Position numbers and translations under genes: made by a program
Assembly: GCF_003712195.1 (NCBI RefSeq)
Contig: NZ_RDSD01000003.1
Location: forward strand, 186,001 to 250,000
Reading direction: 5' to 3'
Source: Proteiniphilum sp. X52
GTDB lineage: Bacteria > Bacteroidota > Bacteroidia > Bacteroidales > Dysgonomonadaceae
DNA length: 64,000 nt
In this document: piece by piece, positions 31,507 to 40,078 of the stretch
Numbering within the stretch: the first letter of the stretch is position 1
Layout of the letters: the number at the start of each line of letters is the position of its first letter
The notes under the pieces: model-generated
What the model saw: only the letters and a program-made list of their open reading frames with translations
Database searches by the model: none
What the model was told of the DNA's origin: nothing

Positions 31507-32892
31507 ATGATAACACTCAAGGAGAAAGTAGGATATGGATTCGGCGATGCGGCATCGTCGATGTTCTGGAAATTATTCGGCATGTACCTCCTCTTCTTCT
31601 ATACCGATGTGTTCGGGATGGAGGCGGCGGCAGTGGGGACGATGTTCCTGATCACACGGGTATGGGATTCGCTTTTCGATCCGGTAGTTGGGGTGATAGC
31701 CGATCGCACCGAAACCCGATGGGGAAAATTCAGACCCTATTTGTTGTTTCTGGCCATTCCGTTCGGGGTGATCGGGGTCTTCACCTTTTTTACTCCGGCT
31801 TTCTCTTCCGCGGATAAGGTGATATATGCCTATATTACCTATTCTCTGATGATGATTGCCTACTCGGGAATAAATGTTCCCTACGCGTCGTTGCTGGGAG
31901 TGATGAGTCCCGACCCGAAGGAAAGAAATGTGCTGTCTACTTACCGGATGGCCTTTGCCTATATCGGCAGCTTTCTGACCTTGCTCCTGTTTATGCCGAT
32001 GGTCAACTATTTCAGTGGTAATAGCAAAATGGTTGAAGACCAACGGCACGGATGGTTCATGGCTGTCATTGTGATCGCTATTGCCTGTGCTGTTTTGTTT
32101 TTGCTCTGTTTTGCATTTACCAAGGAACGTGTGAAACCCATCCGTAAGAAACAAGCCCCACTGGGAGACGACCTGAGAGACCTTCTCAGCAACAGGCCGT
32201 GGTGGATCCTTCTGGGGGCAGGTGTTTCCGCCCTTGTATTCAATTCCATCCGCGACGGCGCGACCATCTACTACTTTAAATATTATGTCGAAGAGGATAT
32301 ATTCGGGACGGTTGATATCCTGAATATTCCATTCGTCCTTAGCGGGTTGTATCTTGCCTTGGGACAGGCGGCCAATCTCCTTGGCGTTATTCTCGCGGCG
32401 CCGGTAGGTAACCGGATCGGTAAACGGTATACCTATATGGGGGCGATGGCGATTGCCATGGTGCTCAGTATTCTCTTTTACGGGCTGGGCAGTCATAATC
32501 TCGCTTTTATATTTATTCTTCAGACGCTGATCAGTATTTGTGCGGGAAGTATCTTCCCTTTATTATGGTCAATGTATGCCGATTGCGCTGATTTTTCGGA
32601 GTTTAGGACCGGCAACCGGGCAACCGGACTGATATTCAGCTCTTCTTCGATGAGCCAGAAGCTGGGTTGGGCCATCGGTACGGCCATGACCGGCTGGTTG
32701 TTGGCCTATTTCGGGTTTGAAGCCAACCAGGTGCAGAATGCGGAGACCATCAGCGGCATCAAAATGTTTATGAGTATTTTTCCGGCTGTCGGTGCTGCGC
32801 TTTCGGTAATATTTATCTATTTTTACCCTTTGTCGGAAAAAGGATTGAAAGCTATTACGACGGAACTGGAGAAAAGAAGACATCAACCATGA
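31507..32892 (+). CDS. GPH-type sugar:cation symporter
   Basis: 461-residue inner-membrane transporter of the MelB-like glycoside-pentoside-hexuronide family. It has about 12 membrane segments, the N-terminal VGYGFGDAASSMFWKLF motif, and VWDSLFDPVVGVIADRTETRWGKFRPY in the first half, the usual GPH signature (in pieces). The frame is open 18 codons upstream, but the ATG at 31507 gives the standard GPH start. It would bring mannobiose from periplasm to cytoplasm for the epimerase and phosphorylase encoded on either side. Its stop overlaps the epimerase start by four bases. Confidence 0.9.
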   Translation: MITLKEKVGYGFGDAASSMFWKLFGMYLLFFYTDVFGMEAAAVGTMFLITRVWDSLFDPVVGVIADRTETRWGKFRPYLLFLAIPFGVIGVFTFFTPAFSSADKVIYAYITYSLMMIAYSGINVPYASLLGVMSPDPKERNVLSTYRMAFAYIGSFLTLLLFMPMVNYFSGNSKMVEDQRHGWFMAVIVIAIACAVLFLLCFAFTKERVKPIRKKQAPLGDDLRDLLSNRPWWILLGAGVSALVFNSIRDGATIYYFKYYVEEDIFGTVDILNIPFVLSGLYLALGQAANLLGVILAAPVGNRIGKRYTYMGAMAIAMVLSILFYGLGSHNLAFIFILQTLISICAGSIFPLLWSMYADCADFSEFRTGNRATGLIFSSSSMSQKLGWAIGTAMTGWLLAYFGFEANQVQNAETISGIKMFMSIFPAVGAALSVIFIYFYPLSEKGLKAITTELEKRRHQP

Positions 32893-34061
32893 ACGGCTTT
32901 AAGAAAGAATTGACAGACAATATACTGCCGTTTTGGATCAACCGGATGCGGGATAACCGGCATGGTGGCTTTTACGGGCGGATAGACGGGAAAGGCCGGT
33001 TGCATCCCGAAGCGAATAAAGGGGCCATACTCAATGCCCGCGTATTATGGACTTTCTCGGCTGCGTATCGCTTGTTAAAAGAACCGGCATACCTCGATGT
33101 CGCCCAAAGGGCATTCGATTATATTTGTGCCTTTTTTATCGACAAGGAATATGGTGGGGCTTATTGGGAACTGGATTATAAAGGAAATCCGGTAAACAGG
33201 AAGAAACAGACCTATGTGCAGGGGTTTATGCTGTACGGTTTTTCGGAGTTTTACCGCGCGACGGGTGATCCGAAGGCATTGGAACTGGCAAAAGAATTTT
33301 TCCGTTTGATAGAAAAGTGTTATGACAGCCAGTGGGGTGGCTATCCTGAAGCTTATAGCCGCGATTGGCAACCGATTGAGGATATGCGCTTGAGCGTGAA
33401 GGATGCCAATGAGAAAAAGACGATGAATACCCACCTGCATATCCTGGAACCTTATACCAACCTGCTCAGGATTTGGAGAGATGAAGAGTTGATCGTTGCG
33501 CAGCGGCGGCTGATAGATATCTTTACGACGAAAATACTCGATAGGGAAACAGGAGGCCACCACCTGAACCTGTTCTTCGACGAGGAGTGGAACGTAAGAT
33601 CCACAACCGTGTCTTACGGGCATGATATCGAGGCTTCATGGCTGCTGTTCGAGGCTGCGGAAATACTGGGCGACAGGTTACTGTTGGAAAAGGTGAGGGG
33701 ACTCTCTTTGAGAATTGCGGACGCCGCCTCCCAAGGATTGAATCCCGACGGTAGTATGTCGTATGAGGAAGGGGGAGACTACACGGATAGCGAACGGCAT
33801 TGGTGGGTGCAGGCGGAAGCGGTGGTCGGCTACATGTATGCATACGCAAATTCGGGAGATATCCGTTATAAAGAAAAAGCCTGCGGCGTGTGGGAATATA
33901 TCCGGAACCATATCATAGATAAGGAGGACGGGGAATGGCACTGGAGCCGTTTCCCCGACGGCAGTATCAACCGGAAAGACGACAAGGCGGGGTTCTGGAA
34001 ATGTCCTTACCACAACGGGCGCATGTGCCTGGAGATGATGGAGCGGTTTGATGAGGGATAA
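32889..34061 (+). CDS. Cellobiose 2-epimerase (mannobiose epimerase)
   Basis: 390-residue (alpha/alpha)6-barrel of the N-acylglucosamine/cellobiose 2-epimerase family. Conserved parts: RVLWTFSAAYRL, the catalytic-region His in VSYGHDIEASWLLFEAA, HWWVQAEAVVGYM and WKCPYHNGRMCLEMM. In mannan loci it turns beta-1,4-mannobiose into mannosylglucose, the substrate of the GH130 phosphorylase. ATGA overlap with the symporter shows tight coupling. No signal peptide, so cytoplasmic. Sequence and neighbourhood both favour cellobiose/mannobiose over N-acylglucosamine as substrate. Confidence 0.92.
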   Translation: MNGFKKELTDNILPFWINRMRDNRHGGFYGRIDGKGRLHPEANKGAILNARVLWTFSAAYRLLKEPAYLDVAQRAFDYICAFFIDKEYGGAYWELDYKGNPVNRKKQTYVQGFMLYGFSEFYRATGDPKALELAKEFFRLIEKCYDSQWGGYPEAYSRDWQPIEDMRLSVKDANEKKTMNTHLHILEPYTNLLRIWRDEELIVAQRRLIDIFTTKILDRETGGHHLNLFFDEEWNVRSTTVSYGHDIEASWLLFEAAEILGDRLLLEKVRGLSLRIADAASQGLNPDGSMSYEEGGDYTDSERHWWVQAEAVVGYMYAYANSGDIRYKEKACGVWEYIRNHIIDKEDGEWHWSRFPDGSINRKDDKAGFWKCPYHNGRMCLEMMERFDEG

Positions 34062-34232
34062 TTTCACCTGGCACCGGAAAAGTCGCCCAAGGAGAACAGT
34101 CCGACCTGGGAGATATCACCCTTCGGTCAATCCCGAAATCGCGGAAGAGATCAGCCCGGGGAGGGTGTGATAAGTGCGATAAATTTAGTATCTTCACGGC
34201 TTTGAATAAAACTGATATTGGAAAATAATTGT

Positions 34233-36725
34233 ATGAAGAGGTTTTTATCTGTTTGGATTGCACTTCTGATCGTGCTAAGCGCTTTGTGTGCTACCCGGTC
34301 GACTGTCTCCCTTGAACAGGGGTGGAAATTTACCCGCAACGATGATCCCAAAGCATCGGAGGTCGTGTATGACGACAGCAACTGGCAGACCGTGCGTGTG
34401 CCTCACGACTGGGCAATATACGGTCCTTTCGCCAAGGAGAATGATATTCACCGGATGGCGATTGTGCAGGATGGACAAACTACTGCCATCGAGCATTATG
34501 GCAGGACCGGGGGGCTGCCTTTCACAGGAGTGGGGTGGTATCGGAACACTTTTACCATACCCGGCCATCGGGAAGGTAGGAGAGTGATCGTCCGGTTCGA
34601 TGGCGCCATGAGCAATGCGCGGGTGTTTGTCAACGGGAAGGAGGCCGGCTACTGGCCCAATGGCTACAATGCTTTCTGCTTTGACATCACGGACTTAGTG
34701 CATAATGACGGGCAGGATAACCTCTTGGCGGTACGTCTGGAGAATTTCGAAGAGCAGTCGCGCTGGTATCCCGGGGCAGGGCTTTACCGTAACGTGCATA
34801 TCATTACTACCAACGAGGCATATATCCCCGTTTGGGGTACTTACGTGACCACTCCCGAAGTGAACGGGAAATTCGCGCGGGTGAATGTGAAAACTAAAGT
34901 GATCACTCCAGGAGAAGGAAATTACAGGCTGGTGACAGAAATTAATGATGCGTCGTCGCGTGTCGTCGCGTCAGATGAAGCATGGGTGAGCCCATATGAT
35001 CTTGGTGAAATTTCCCGCGATCTATTTGTCGAAAATCCATTACTATGGGATATCAGGCAGCCCAATATGTATCGGGTAATCTCAAAATTGTATAAAGATG
35101 GGATACTGATGGATGAATACAGTACCCCGTTTGGTATCCGTACCATTGAAATTGTGGCTGACGAAGGATTTATCCTTAACGGCAGAAAAGTGAAGTTTCA
35201 GGGCGTTTGTCTTCATCACGACCTGGGGCCGCTGGGTGCCGCGGTGAATGAAGCGGCTATCCGTCGGCAGATACGGATTATGCAGGATATGGGAGTAAAC
35301 GCCATCCGTACCTCTCATAATATGCCGGCTCCGGAGTACGTGCGTATTGCCGATGAGATGGGAATGATGCTGATGGTGGAAACTTTTGATGAATGGGCTA
35401 TTGCCAAGGTGAAGAATGGATATAACCGCTATTTCGATGAATGGGCTGAAAAGGATATTGTGAATGTCATCCATCATTACCGCAACAATCCCAGCGTGGT
35501 GATGTGGTGCATCGGTAACGAAGTGGAAGAACAAAGCAATAAGCAGGGCGCCAGGGTGGCCCGTTTCTTGCAGGATATCTGCCACCGGGAAGACCCCACC
35601 CGTCCCGTGACCAACGGGATGGACCGCCCCGACCATGTGTTCTCCAATCACATGGCGGCAATCATGGATGTGCCCGGGTTCAATTATCGTTCTTTCCGCT
35701 ATCAGGAAGCCTATGAGCGATTGCCCCAGCAGTTGGTGTTGGGAAGCGAGACCACCTCCGCCCTGAGTTCCCGCGGTGTGTATAAATTTCCGGTGGAGAG
35801 AAGGTCGATGGCAATGTATGACGATCATCAGGCGTCATCATACGATGTGGAGCATGCGGCATGGTCGAACCTGCCGGAAGACGATTTTATCCAGCACGAC
35901 GACCTGCCCTACACAATGGGTGAATTTATATGGACCGGTTTTGATTATCTGGGAGAACCCACTCCTTATTACAGTGCGTGGCCCAGCCACAGTTCATTGT
36001 TCGGGGCCGTGGATCTGGCCGGTATACCCAAGGACCGGTTTTATCTCTATCGCAGCCACTGGAACAAAGAAGAAGAGACATTGCATATCCTCCCCCACTG
36101 GAACTGGGGAGGGAGGGAAGGCGAGGTAATCCCTGTCTTTGTGTATACCAGTTGGCCTTCGGCCGAATTGTTTATTAACGGGAAGAGCCAGGGAAAAAGG
36201 ACCAAAGACCTTTCTGTTTCGCTTGAAGGGAGTTATACAGAAGAGGCACAAAAGAATTTTGAGCGGCAGAGACGGTATCGGCTGATGTGGATGGATACCC
36301 GGTATGAGCCGGGAACGGTGAAGGTGGTGGCATACGATGAGCAGGGAAATGCCGTGGCTGAAAAGGAGATCCGTACTGCCGGAAAACCCCATCGATTAGT
36401 GCTCGAAGCAGATCGTGCCATCATCAACGCCGACGGTAAGGATCTGGCATTTATTACGGTATCAGTAGTAGATAAAGACGGCAATCCCTGTCCCGATGTA
36501 AACCAACTGGTCAAGTTCAACGTGAAAGGGGCGGGCAGCTACCGTGCCGGCGCCAATGGTGATCCCACGAGTCTCGATCTTTTTCATCTGCCGCAGATGC
36601 ACCTTTTTAACGGCAAACTGGTAGCGGTCGTTGAATCGACGGAGGTGCCCGGTGCCATTACGCTGGAAGCAACGTCGAATGGATTGAGAAAAACGAGTAT
36701 CAAGATAAAGGCAAAAAAGGATTGA
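34233..36725 (+). CDS. GH2 glycosidase, beta-galactosidase-like, exported
   Basis: 830 residues after choosing the ATG at 34233, which gives a clean signal peptide (MKRFLSVWIALLIVLSALCA). GH2 sandwich domain about 30-185, Ig-like domain to about 285, then the TIM barrel with acid/base Glu in WCIGNEVEEQS and nucleophile Glu in LVLGSETTSA. C-terminal DUF4982-like and Big/invasin-like domains follow. The layout fits periplasmic Bacteroidota beta-galactosidases rather than beta-mannosidases. In a mannan locus it may remove beta-galactosyl decorations from galactoglucomannan; alpha-galactosidases are absent. It is 171 bases after the epimerase and may have its own promoter, so membership in the locus is likely but not certain. 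Confidence 0.87.
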   Translation: MKRFLSVWIALLIVLSALCATRSTVSLEQGWKFTRNDDPKASEVVYDDSNWQTVRVPHDWAIYGPFAKENDIHRMAIVQDGQTTAIEHYGRTGGLPFTGVGWYRNTFTIPGHREGRRVIVRFDGAMSNARVFVNGKEAGYWPNGYNAFCFDITDLVHNDGQDNLLAVRLENFEEQSRWYPGAGLYRNVHIITTNEAYIPVWGTYVTTPEVNGKFARVNVKTKVITPGEGNYRLVTEINDASSRVVASDEAWVSPYDLGEISRDLFVENPLLWDIRQPNMYRVISKLYKDGILMDEYSTPFGIRTIEIVADEGFILNGRKVKFQGVCLHHDLGPLGAAVNEAAIRRQIRIMQDMGVNAIRTSHNMPAPEYVRIADEMGMMLMVETFDEWAIAKVKNGYNRYFDEWAEKDIVNVIHHYRNNPSVVMWCIGNEVEEQSNKQGARVARFLQDICHREDPTRPVTNGMDRPDHVFSNHMAAIMDVPGFNYRSFRYQEAYERLPQQLVLGSETTSALSSRGVYKFPVERRSMAMYDDHQASSYDVEHAAWSNLPEDDFIQHDDLPYTMGEFIWTGFDYLGEPTPYYSAWPSHSSLFGAVDLAGIPKDRFYLYRSHWNKEEETLHILPHWNWGGREGEVIPVFVYTSWPSAELFINGKSQGKRTKDLSVSLEGSYTEEAQKNFERQRRYRLMWMDTRYEPGTVKVVAYDEQGNAVAEKEIRTAGKPHRLVLEADRAIINADGKDLAFITVSVVDKDGNPCPDVNQLVKFNVKGAGSYRAGANGDPTSLDLFHLPQMHLFNGKLVAVVESTEVPGAITLEATSNGLRKTSIKIKAKKD

Positions 36726-36815
36726 ATTTATAGAGTTTATTATGTGGGTCTCCACCTTTCGCACTGCATAGGCGCTTTTTCGAAGATTCCTTTAACCTAT
36801 ATGAGCGACGGACCC

Positions 36816-37649
36816 TTACATTTTTTTTAGATTAAAACTGACGGTTTGCAGCCCAAGTCCCTGTGCATTGATAAGCACAAGCCTATAAGAGAATGAATCT
36901 CCAGTTTTAGCTTGATCTTTGATAGAGTCGAATTCTTCTTGAGGAATAACGTCTTTGAGCAATGGGCCTCCATAGCTTTTATTATGAATCTTGATTATTT
37001 TCTCGGATAGGGGTGAAATCACGTATGCTCCGGTTGTCATATACATCAATTGATTGTAAAACTGGTCTCCGTATTTGAGGGTATAAGTTAGATGCACGCG
37101 TGTCCATTCATAAGACATCCTATGATTGCCTGCGAGTATGTTGCCATCTTTGTCCACAGTTATTTCGGGATACATTACATCATAGATGTGGGTAGGACAA
37201 CCTTCCTTAAAAGGTATGTCTTCTTCGGTATTGACAATCACTTCAATGGGGGGTTCCGGCTCTTTAATTTTTTTCTTATGTAGAACCGTCAGAAGCTCAT
37301 ACGTATGTAAGCTCCCATCGGCGGGAGGATTGCCCAATGTGGTCTTCTTAACTCTTAACTCATATTCATAGCCTTTTTCATAGTCAAACCCCTGGATTGT
37401 GCCGAATGCCATTGTATTCCATTCCCCATTTCCCCCCTCTTCGCTCACCAGCATGCATTCCATTGGTGAAATACCTCTTTCATCAAAAATATTATACATC
37501 ACCCCGGTATCTGACGAGATAGACATATTTATAACTTTTGACTTGTCTTTTAGCTCGTCGTCATCACTACATGAGGATAAACAAAGAGCAATGGCCGCTA
37601 AAAGCAACCATAAGACAAAGTGTTTTGCATTAATATTTATTGTGGTCAT
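36816..37649 (-). CDS. DUF4377 domain lipoprotein
   Basis: 277-residue lipoprotein; signal ends in LSSC (Cys27) followed by acidic SDDDELKDK. The middle contains the DUF4377 pattern (YEYELRVKKTTLGNPPADGSLHTYELLTVLHKK, in pieces). The C-terminal 110 residues are not recognised. Function unknown; DUF4377 proteins are secreted or surface-bound. It is convergent with the GH2 gene (90 bases apart) and stands alone, with a minus-strand TATATTTG box 71-78 bases upstream (37720-37727). A degenerate transporter relic lies behind it. Confidence 0.78.
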   Translation of the reverse strand: MTTININAKHFVLWLLLAAIALCLSSCSDDDELKDKSKVINMSISSDTGVMYNIFDERGISPMECMLVSEEGGNGEWNTMAFGTIQGFDYEKGYEYELRVKKTTLGNPPADGSLHTYELLTVLHKKKIKEPEPPIEVIVNTEEDIPFKEGCPTHIYDVMYPEITVDKDGNILAGNHRMSYEWTRVHLTYTLKYGDQFYNQLMYMTTGAYVISPLSEKIIKIHNKSYGGPLLKDVIPQEEFDSIKDQAKTGDSFSYRLVLINAQGLGLQTVSFNLKKM

Positions 37650-37719
37650 AATTATTTGAATTAATTAATCAATTCATATTCCTTGCCATGTGCGTAACAT
37701 GCTTATCATTAGCATAACA

Positions 37720-37727
37720 AATATACT
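37720..37727 (-). promoter_or_regulatory. -7 box before the DUF4377 gene
   Basis: Minus-strand TATATTTG is an exact TAnnTTTG match; no clear -33 partner. A small inverted repeat (ATGCT-7-AGCAT, 37701-37717) lies between the box and the gene. Confidence 0.4.
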
Positions 37728-37771
37728 ACAAAGTTCTTATAAGTAAAAAAAATTTTTTTCCGATACACCAT

Positions 37772-37864
37772 TTACTTCTTCCTCATCCAGAACCGTTCGA
37801 TATCTTAGAGTGATTTACCGGCGGTTTCCGGTGTCAGTTTTCTACAATAGGTTTTGAAAAACAT
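37772..37864 (-). pseudogene. Relic of a sugar-porter transporter C-terminus, copy 1
   Basis: The minus strand reads MFFKTYCRKLTPETAGKSL, an in-frame TAA, then DIERFWMRKK and a stop. PET-x-GKSLEDIE is the hallmark end of sugar-porter MFS transporters. Only this tail is left and it carries a stop, so it is a gene fragment. A second tail of the same kind lies at 50072-50113, also on the minus strand. Confidence 0.6.
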
Positions 37865-38006
37865 GAATTTATGAAATAAAACCCTCTTTTAATGAATTCT
37901 TGCGTTAAATTATCTTCAAATGGCGCAAATAAATAATTTATAAGAGACAATATGATTTTAATTCATATAAAATTCCAATATATATTTTTTTATTTAAAAA
38001 TATAGC

Positions 38007-38471
38007 TATCTTTGTCCAATATATCATTTTTGCCGTTAATCCTGATAACTAAATATAAATACATGAACTTAAGAATTACATCCATGTTAGCTTCCTCTCT
38101 TTTGTTAATCAAAGTTAACGGGGGGGGGGTAATTCCGTATAATTCTTTCCCTCTTCAGTTACCGCAGTTTTCCTTTCTCCGCTCTTTCCTGGTTCCATGG
38201 CAAATTAATCAATTCTGTGATTTTTTTCTTTTCATTTATCTCCCTTTTGGAAAGGGGGGAGAGAGCCCTTGTGTAGACAATCCAAACGGGTCATATAAAC
38301 TGTATTGTCCACGATCGTGTGGAGTGCCAGATTCCTGCTGATGTATTACAGGATATGGAGTCTCTATATCTGCGGTCAGGAGGACAATCCGTATCATGAT
38401 TTAAATGAGACGCAAAAAATGGGAAACACTTGAACCAAGAGAACAAAAGTGAGCCAATTACTAATAAATTA
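38007..38471 (+). other. Degenerate region with promoter box and G10 tract
   Basis: A -7-like TATCTTTG stands at 38007-38014. A frame from 38063 begins with a signal-peptide-like MNLRITSMLASSLLLIK and then runs into ten Gs (38120-38129); shifting by one base either way meets a stop at once. Further on, 38325-38402 reads CQIPADVLQDMESLYLRSGG in another frame. I see no intact gene; the segment looks like decayed coding DNA. The gap between 37865 and 38006 is AT-rich with nothing recognisable. Confidence 0.4.
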
Positions 38472-38491
38472 TTCTTTTAATTTAAAATGAA

Positions 38492-38720
38492 ATGAAAAGG
38501 GAAATTGAACTTTTTTTCTTATTTATTTTTCATCTTTTTCCTCTCTTCCTAGTTGTACAGCAAGAAATAGAGGTAAGGGGTAAGGTTGTTGAGGCAGAGA
38601 CAAACGAACCTTTGCCGGGTGTTGGCCTCTTGAGAATTCTACAAGAGAGTGCCTATGGATATGGTCGGAGCTTTTGAAATAAGAGTTAATCCGTCTGATA
38701 AATTAAACAAATTCATATAA
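38492..38720 (+). pseudogene. Relic of a SusC N-terminus, frameshifted
   Basis: Reads a signal-like hydrophobic start, then QQEIEVRGKVVEAETNEPLP plus GVGLL, which is the start of the carboxypeptidase-regulatory domain of SusC proteins. The frame then breaks. A different frame continues DMVGAFEIRVNPSDKLNKFI, matching the later D-x-DG-x-F-x-I part of the same domain. The remainder of the receptor is missing. It lies 10 bases before the IPT/NHL gene and points to a lost SusC at the head of this locus. Confidence 0.65.
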
Positions 38721-38730
38721 TTATTTTAAC

Positions 38731-40050
38731 ATGAAAAAACAAAAGCAATTAAGTATCATTTATTTTGTCATGGCCATTATTCTTTTTTGGTCATGCGAAA
38801 GCAACAAAACCGATAATTTTGGTCGGGAAAAATACGATCCGTCAAAACCGGTTGAAATTACCGGCTTTGAACCCGATTCGGGGGGAATGTCTACTAAAGT
38901 ATTTATCACAGGGAATAACTTTGGTTCGGATGTATCCAAAATAAAAGTGTATTTCAACAATGTGCCCGCACCGGTGGTGGGTTCTGACGGGAAACACATT
39001 TACACGATTACTCCACGACAGCCGGGCCGGGAAAACGTCATATCCGTCGTGGTGAATGGCGACTCCACTGCTTTTACCAAAAAGAAATACCTGTACCGTA
39101 CAATGTATGTCATTCAAACCATTGCTGGAAGAAAAGGAACGACACAGTTCAAGGCGGGAAAATTGTCGGAGGCTGAGTTTCATCAACCTTCCACCATAAC
39201 AGTGGATGCACAAAAGAACATCTTCATATCCCATTGGCGCGTTCCGTTTTGTTTTGTCCGAATTAACGAAGAGGAAAACATTGTAGAAGCTCTTGCTCCT
39301 GGAAGTAATACTGACACCAAATATGCATTTGGTGCGCCGACAGTAGATGCAAATGGAGTAGTTTCCGCGATCTCCGATAATGGTAGAACTTTTTTCACTT
39401 TTGATCCTATTGAAGGCTGGACACCAAGAGAACGCTCAATACTGCCAGCAGGAGCAGGAGGAGCTCCCTTTACATTCAGTACGGCGCACAGTCTTGCGGC
39501 TCACCCGGTGACGGGAGAGTTATATACCCGTTATTACGCCTCAGGACATCTTGTTAAGGTAAATCCCAACACAAGGGAGGGTTCATTAGTCGCGGAAACG
39601 TTAACTTCATCCGATTCTTACCTCGTTTTTGATCCTGTCAATCCCAATATTTTATATATAGCCTATCATCACTTGCATTGTATCGGAAAATATGACCTCG
39701 AAAAAAAAGAGCATACTATTTTTGCCGGCAGAAACGGTGAGGCTGGATGGCAAGACGGGCCATTGTCGGAAGCAAGGTTCAATGCTCCCAACCAGTTGAT
39801 AGTTGCTCCCAATGGTAATCTATACCTGGCTGACAGAAATAACCATTGCATCCGCATGATTACCCTCGACGGTAAAGGTGGAGGAGTGGTGTCAACCGTG
39901 ATAGGCAAAGGAGGCGTTGCCGGCTATCAGGACGGAAATCCCGAGGATGCCCTTTTCAATCAACCAAGGGGTGTCGCCGTAACGCCGGATGGCAACATTT
40001 ATATCACAGACCTCGGCAACAATGTTGTCAGGAAGTTAACCATAGAATAA
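38731..40050 (+). CDS. IPT/TIG and NHL-repeat lipoprotein
   Basis: 439-residue lipoprotein (lipidated Cys in FWSCESNK, about residue 21). An IPT/TIG domain at about 40-120 (ITGFEPDSGGMSTKVFITG) is followed by an NHL-type beta-propeller to the end, with clear repeats such as NQLIVAPNGNLYLADRNNHC and RGVAVTPDGNIYITDLGNNV. Such proteins are common at the head of SusC/D loci and are thought to bind glycan at the surface. It lies 28 bases before the second susC and starts the operon that runs to the F5/8C protein. Confidence 0.85.
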   Translation: MKKQKQLSIIYFVMAIILFWSCESNKTDNFGREKYDPSKPVEITGFEPDSGGMSTKVFITGNNFGSDVSKIKVYFNNVPAPVVGSDGKHIYTITPRQPGRENVISVVVNGDSTAFTKKKYLYRTMYVIQTIAGRKGTTQFKAGKLSEAEFHQPSTITVDAQKNIFISHWRVPFCFVRINEEENIVEALAPGSNTDTKYAFGAPTVDANGVVSAISDNGRTFFTFDPIEGWTPRERSILPAGAGGAPFTFSTAHSLAAHPVTGELYTRYYASGHLVKVNPNTREGSLVAETLTSSDSYLVFDPVNPNILYIAYHHLHCIGKYDLEKKEHTIFAGRNGEAGWQDGPLSEARFNAPNQLIVAPNGNLYLADRNNHCIRMITLDGKGGGVVSTVIGKGGVAGYQDGNPEDALFNQPRGVAVTPDGNIYITDLGNNVVRKLTIE

Positions 40051-40078
40051 AATTACCATTAATAACTGAAAGTATATT

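Noticed and set aside
31573-32496. 307-codon minus-strand frame
   Set aside because: Antisense to the GPH symporter; composition is rich in His, Gln and Arg as expected from a shadow frame, with no motif.
35082-35828. 248-codon minus-strand frame
   Set aside because: Antisense to the GH2 gene; His-rich shadow without a signal, motif or neighbour.
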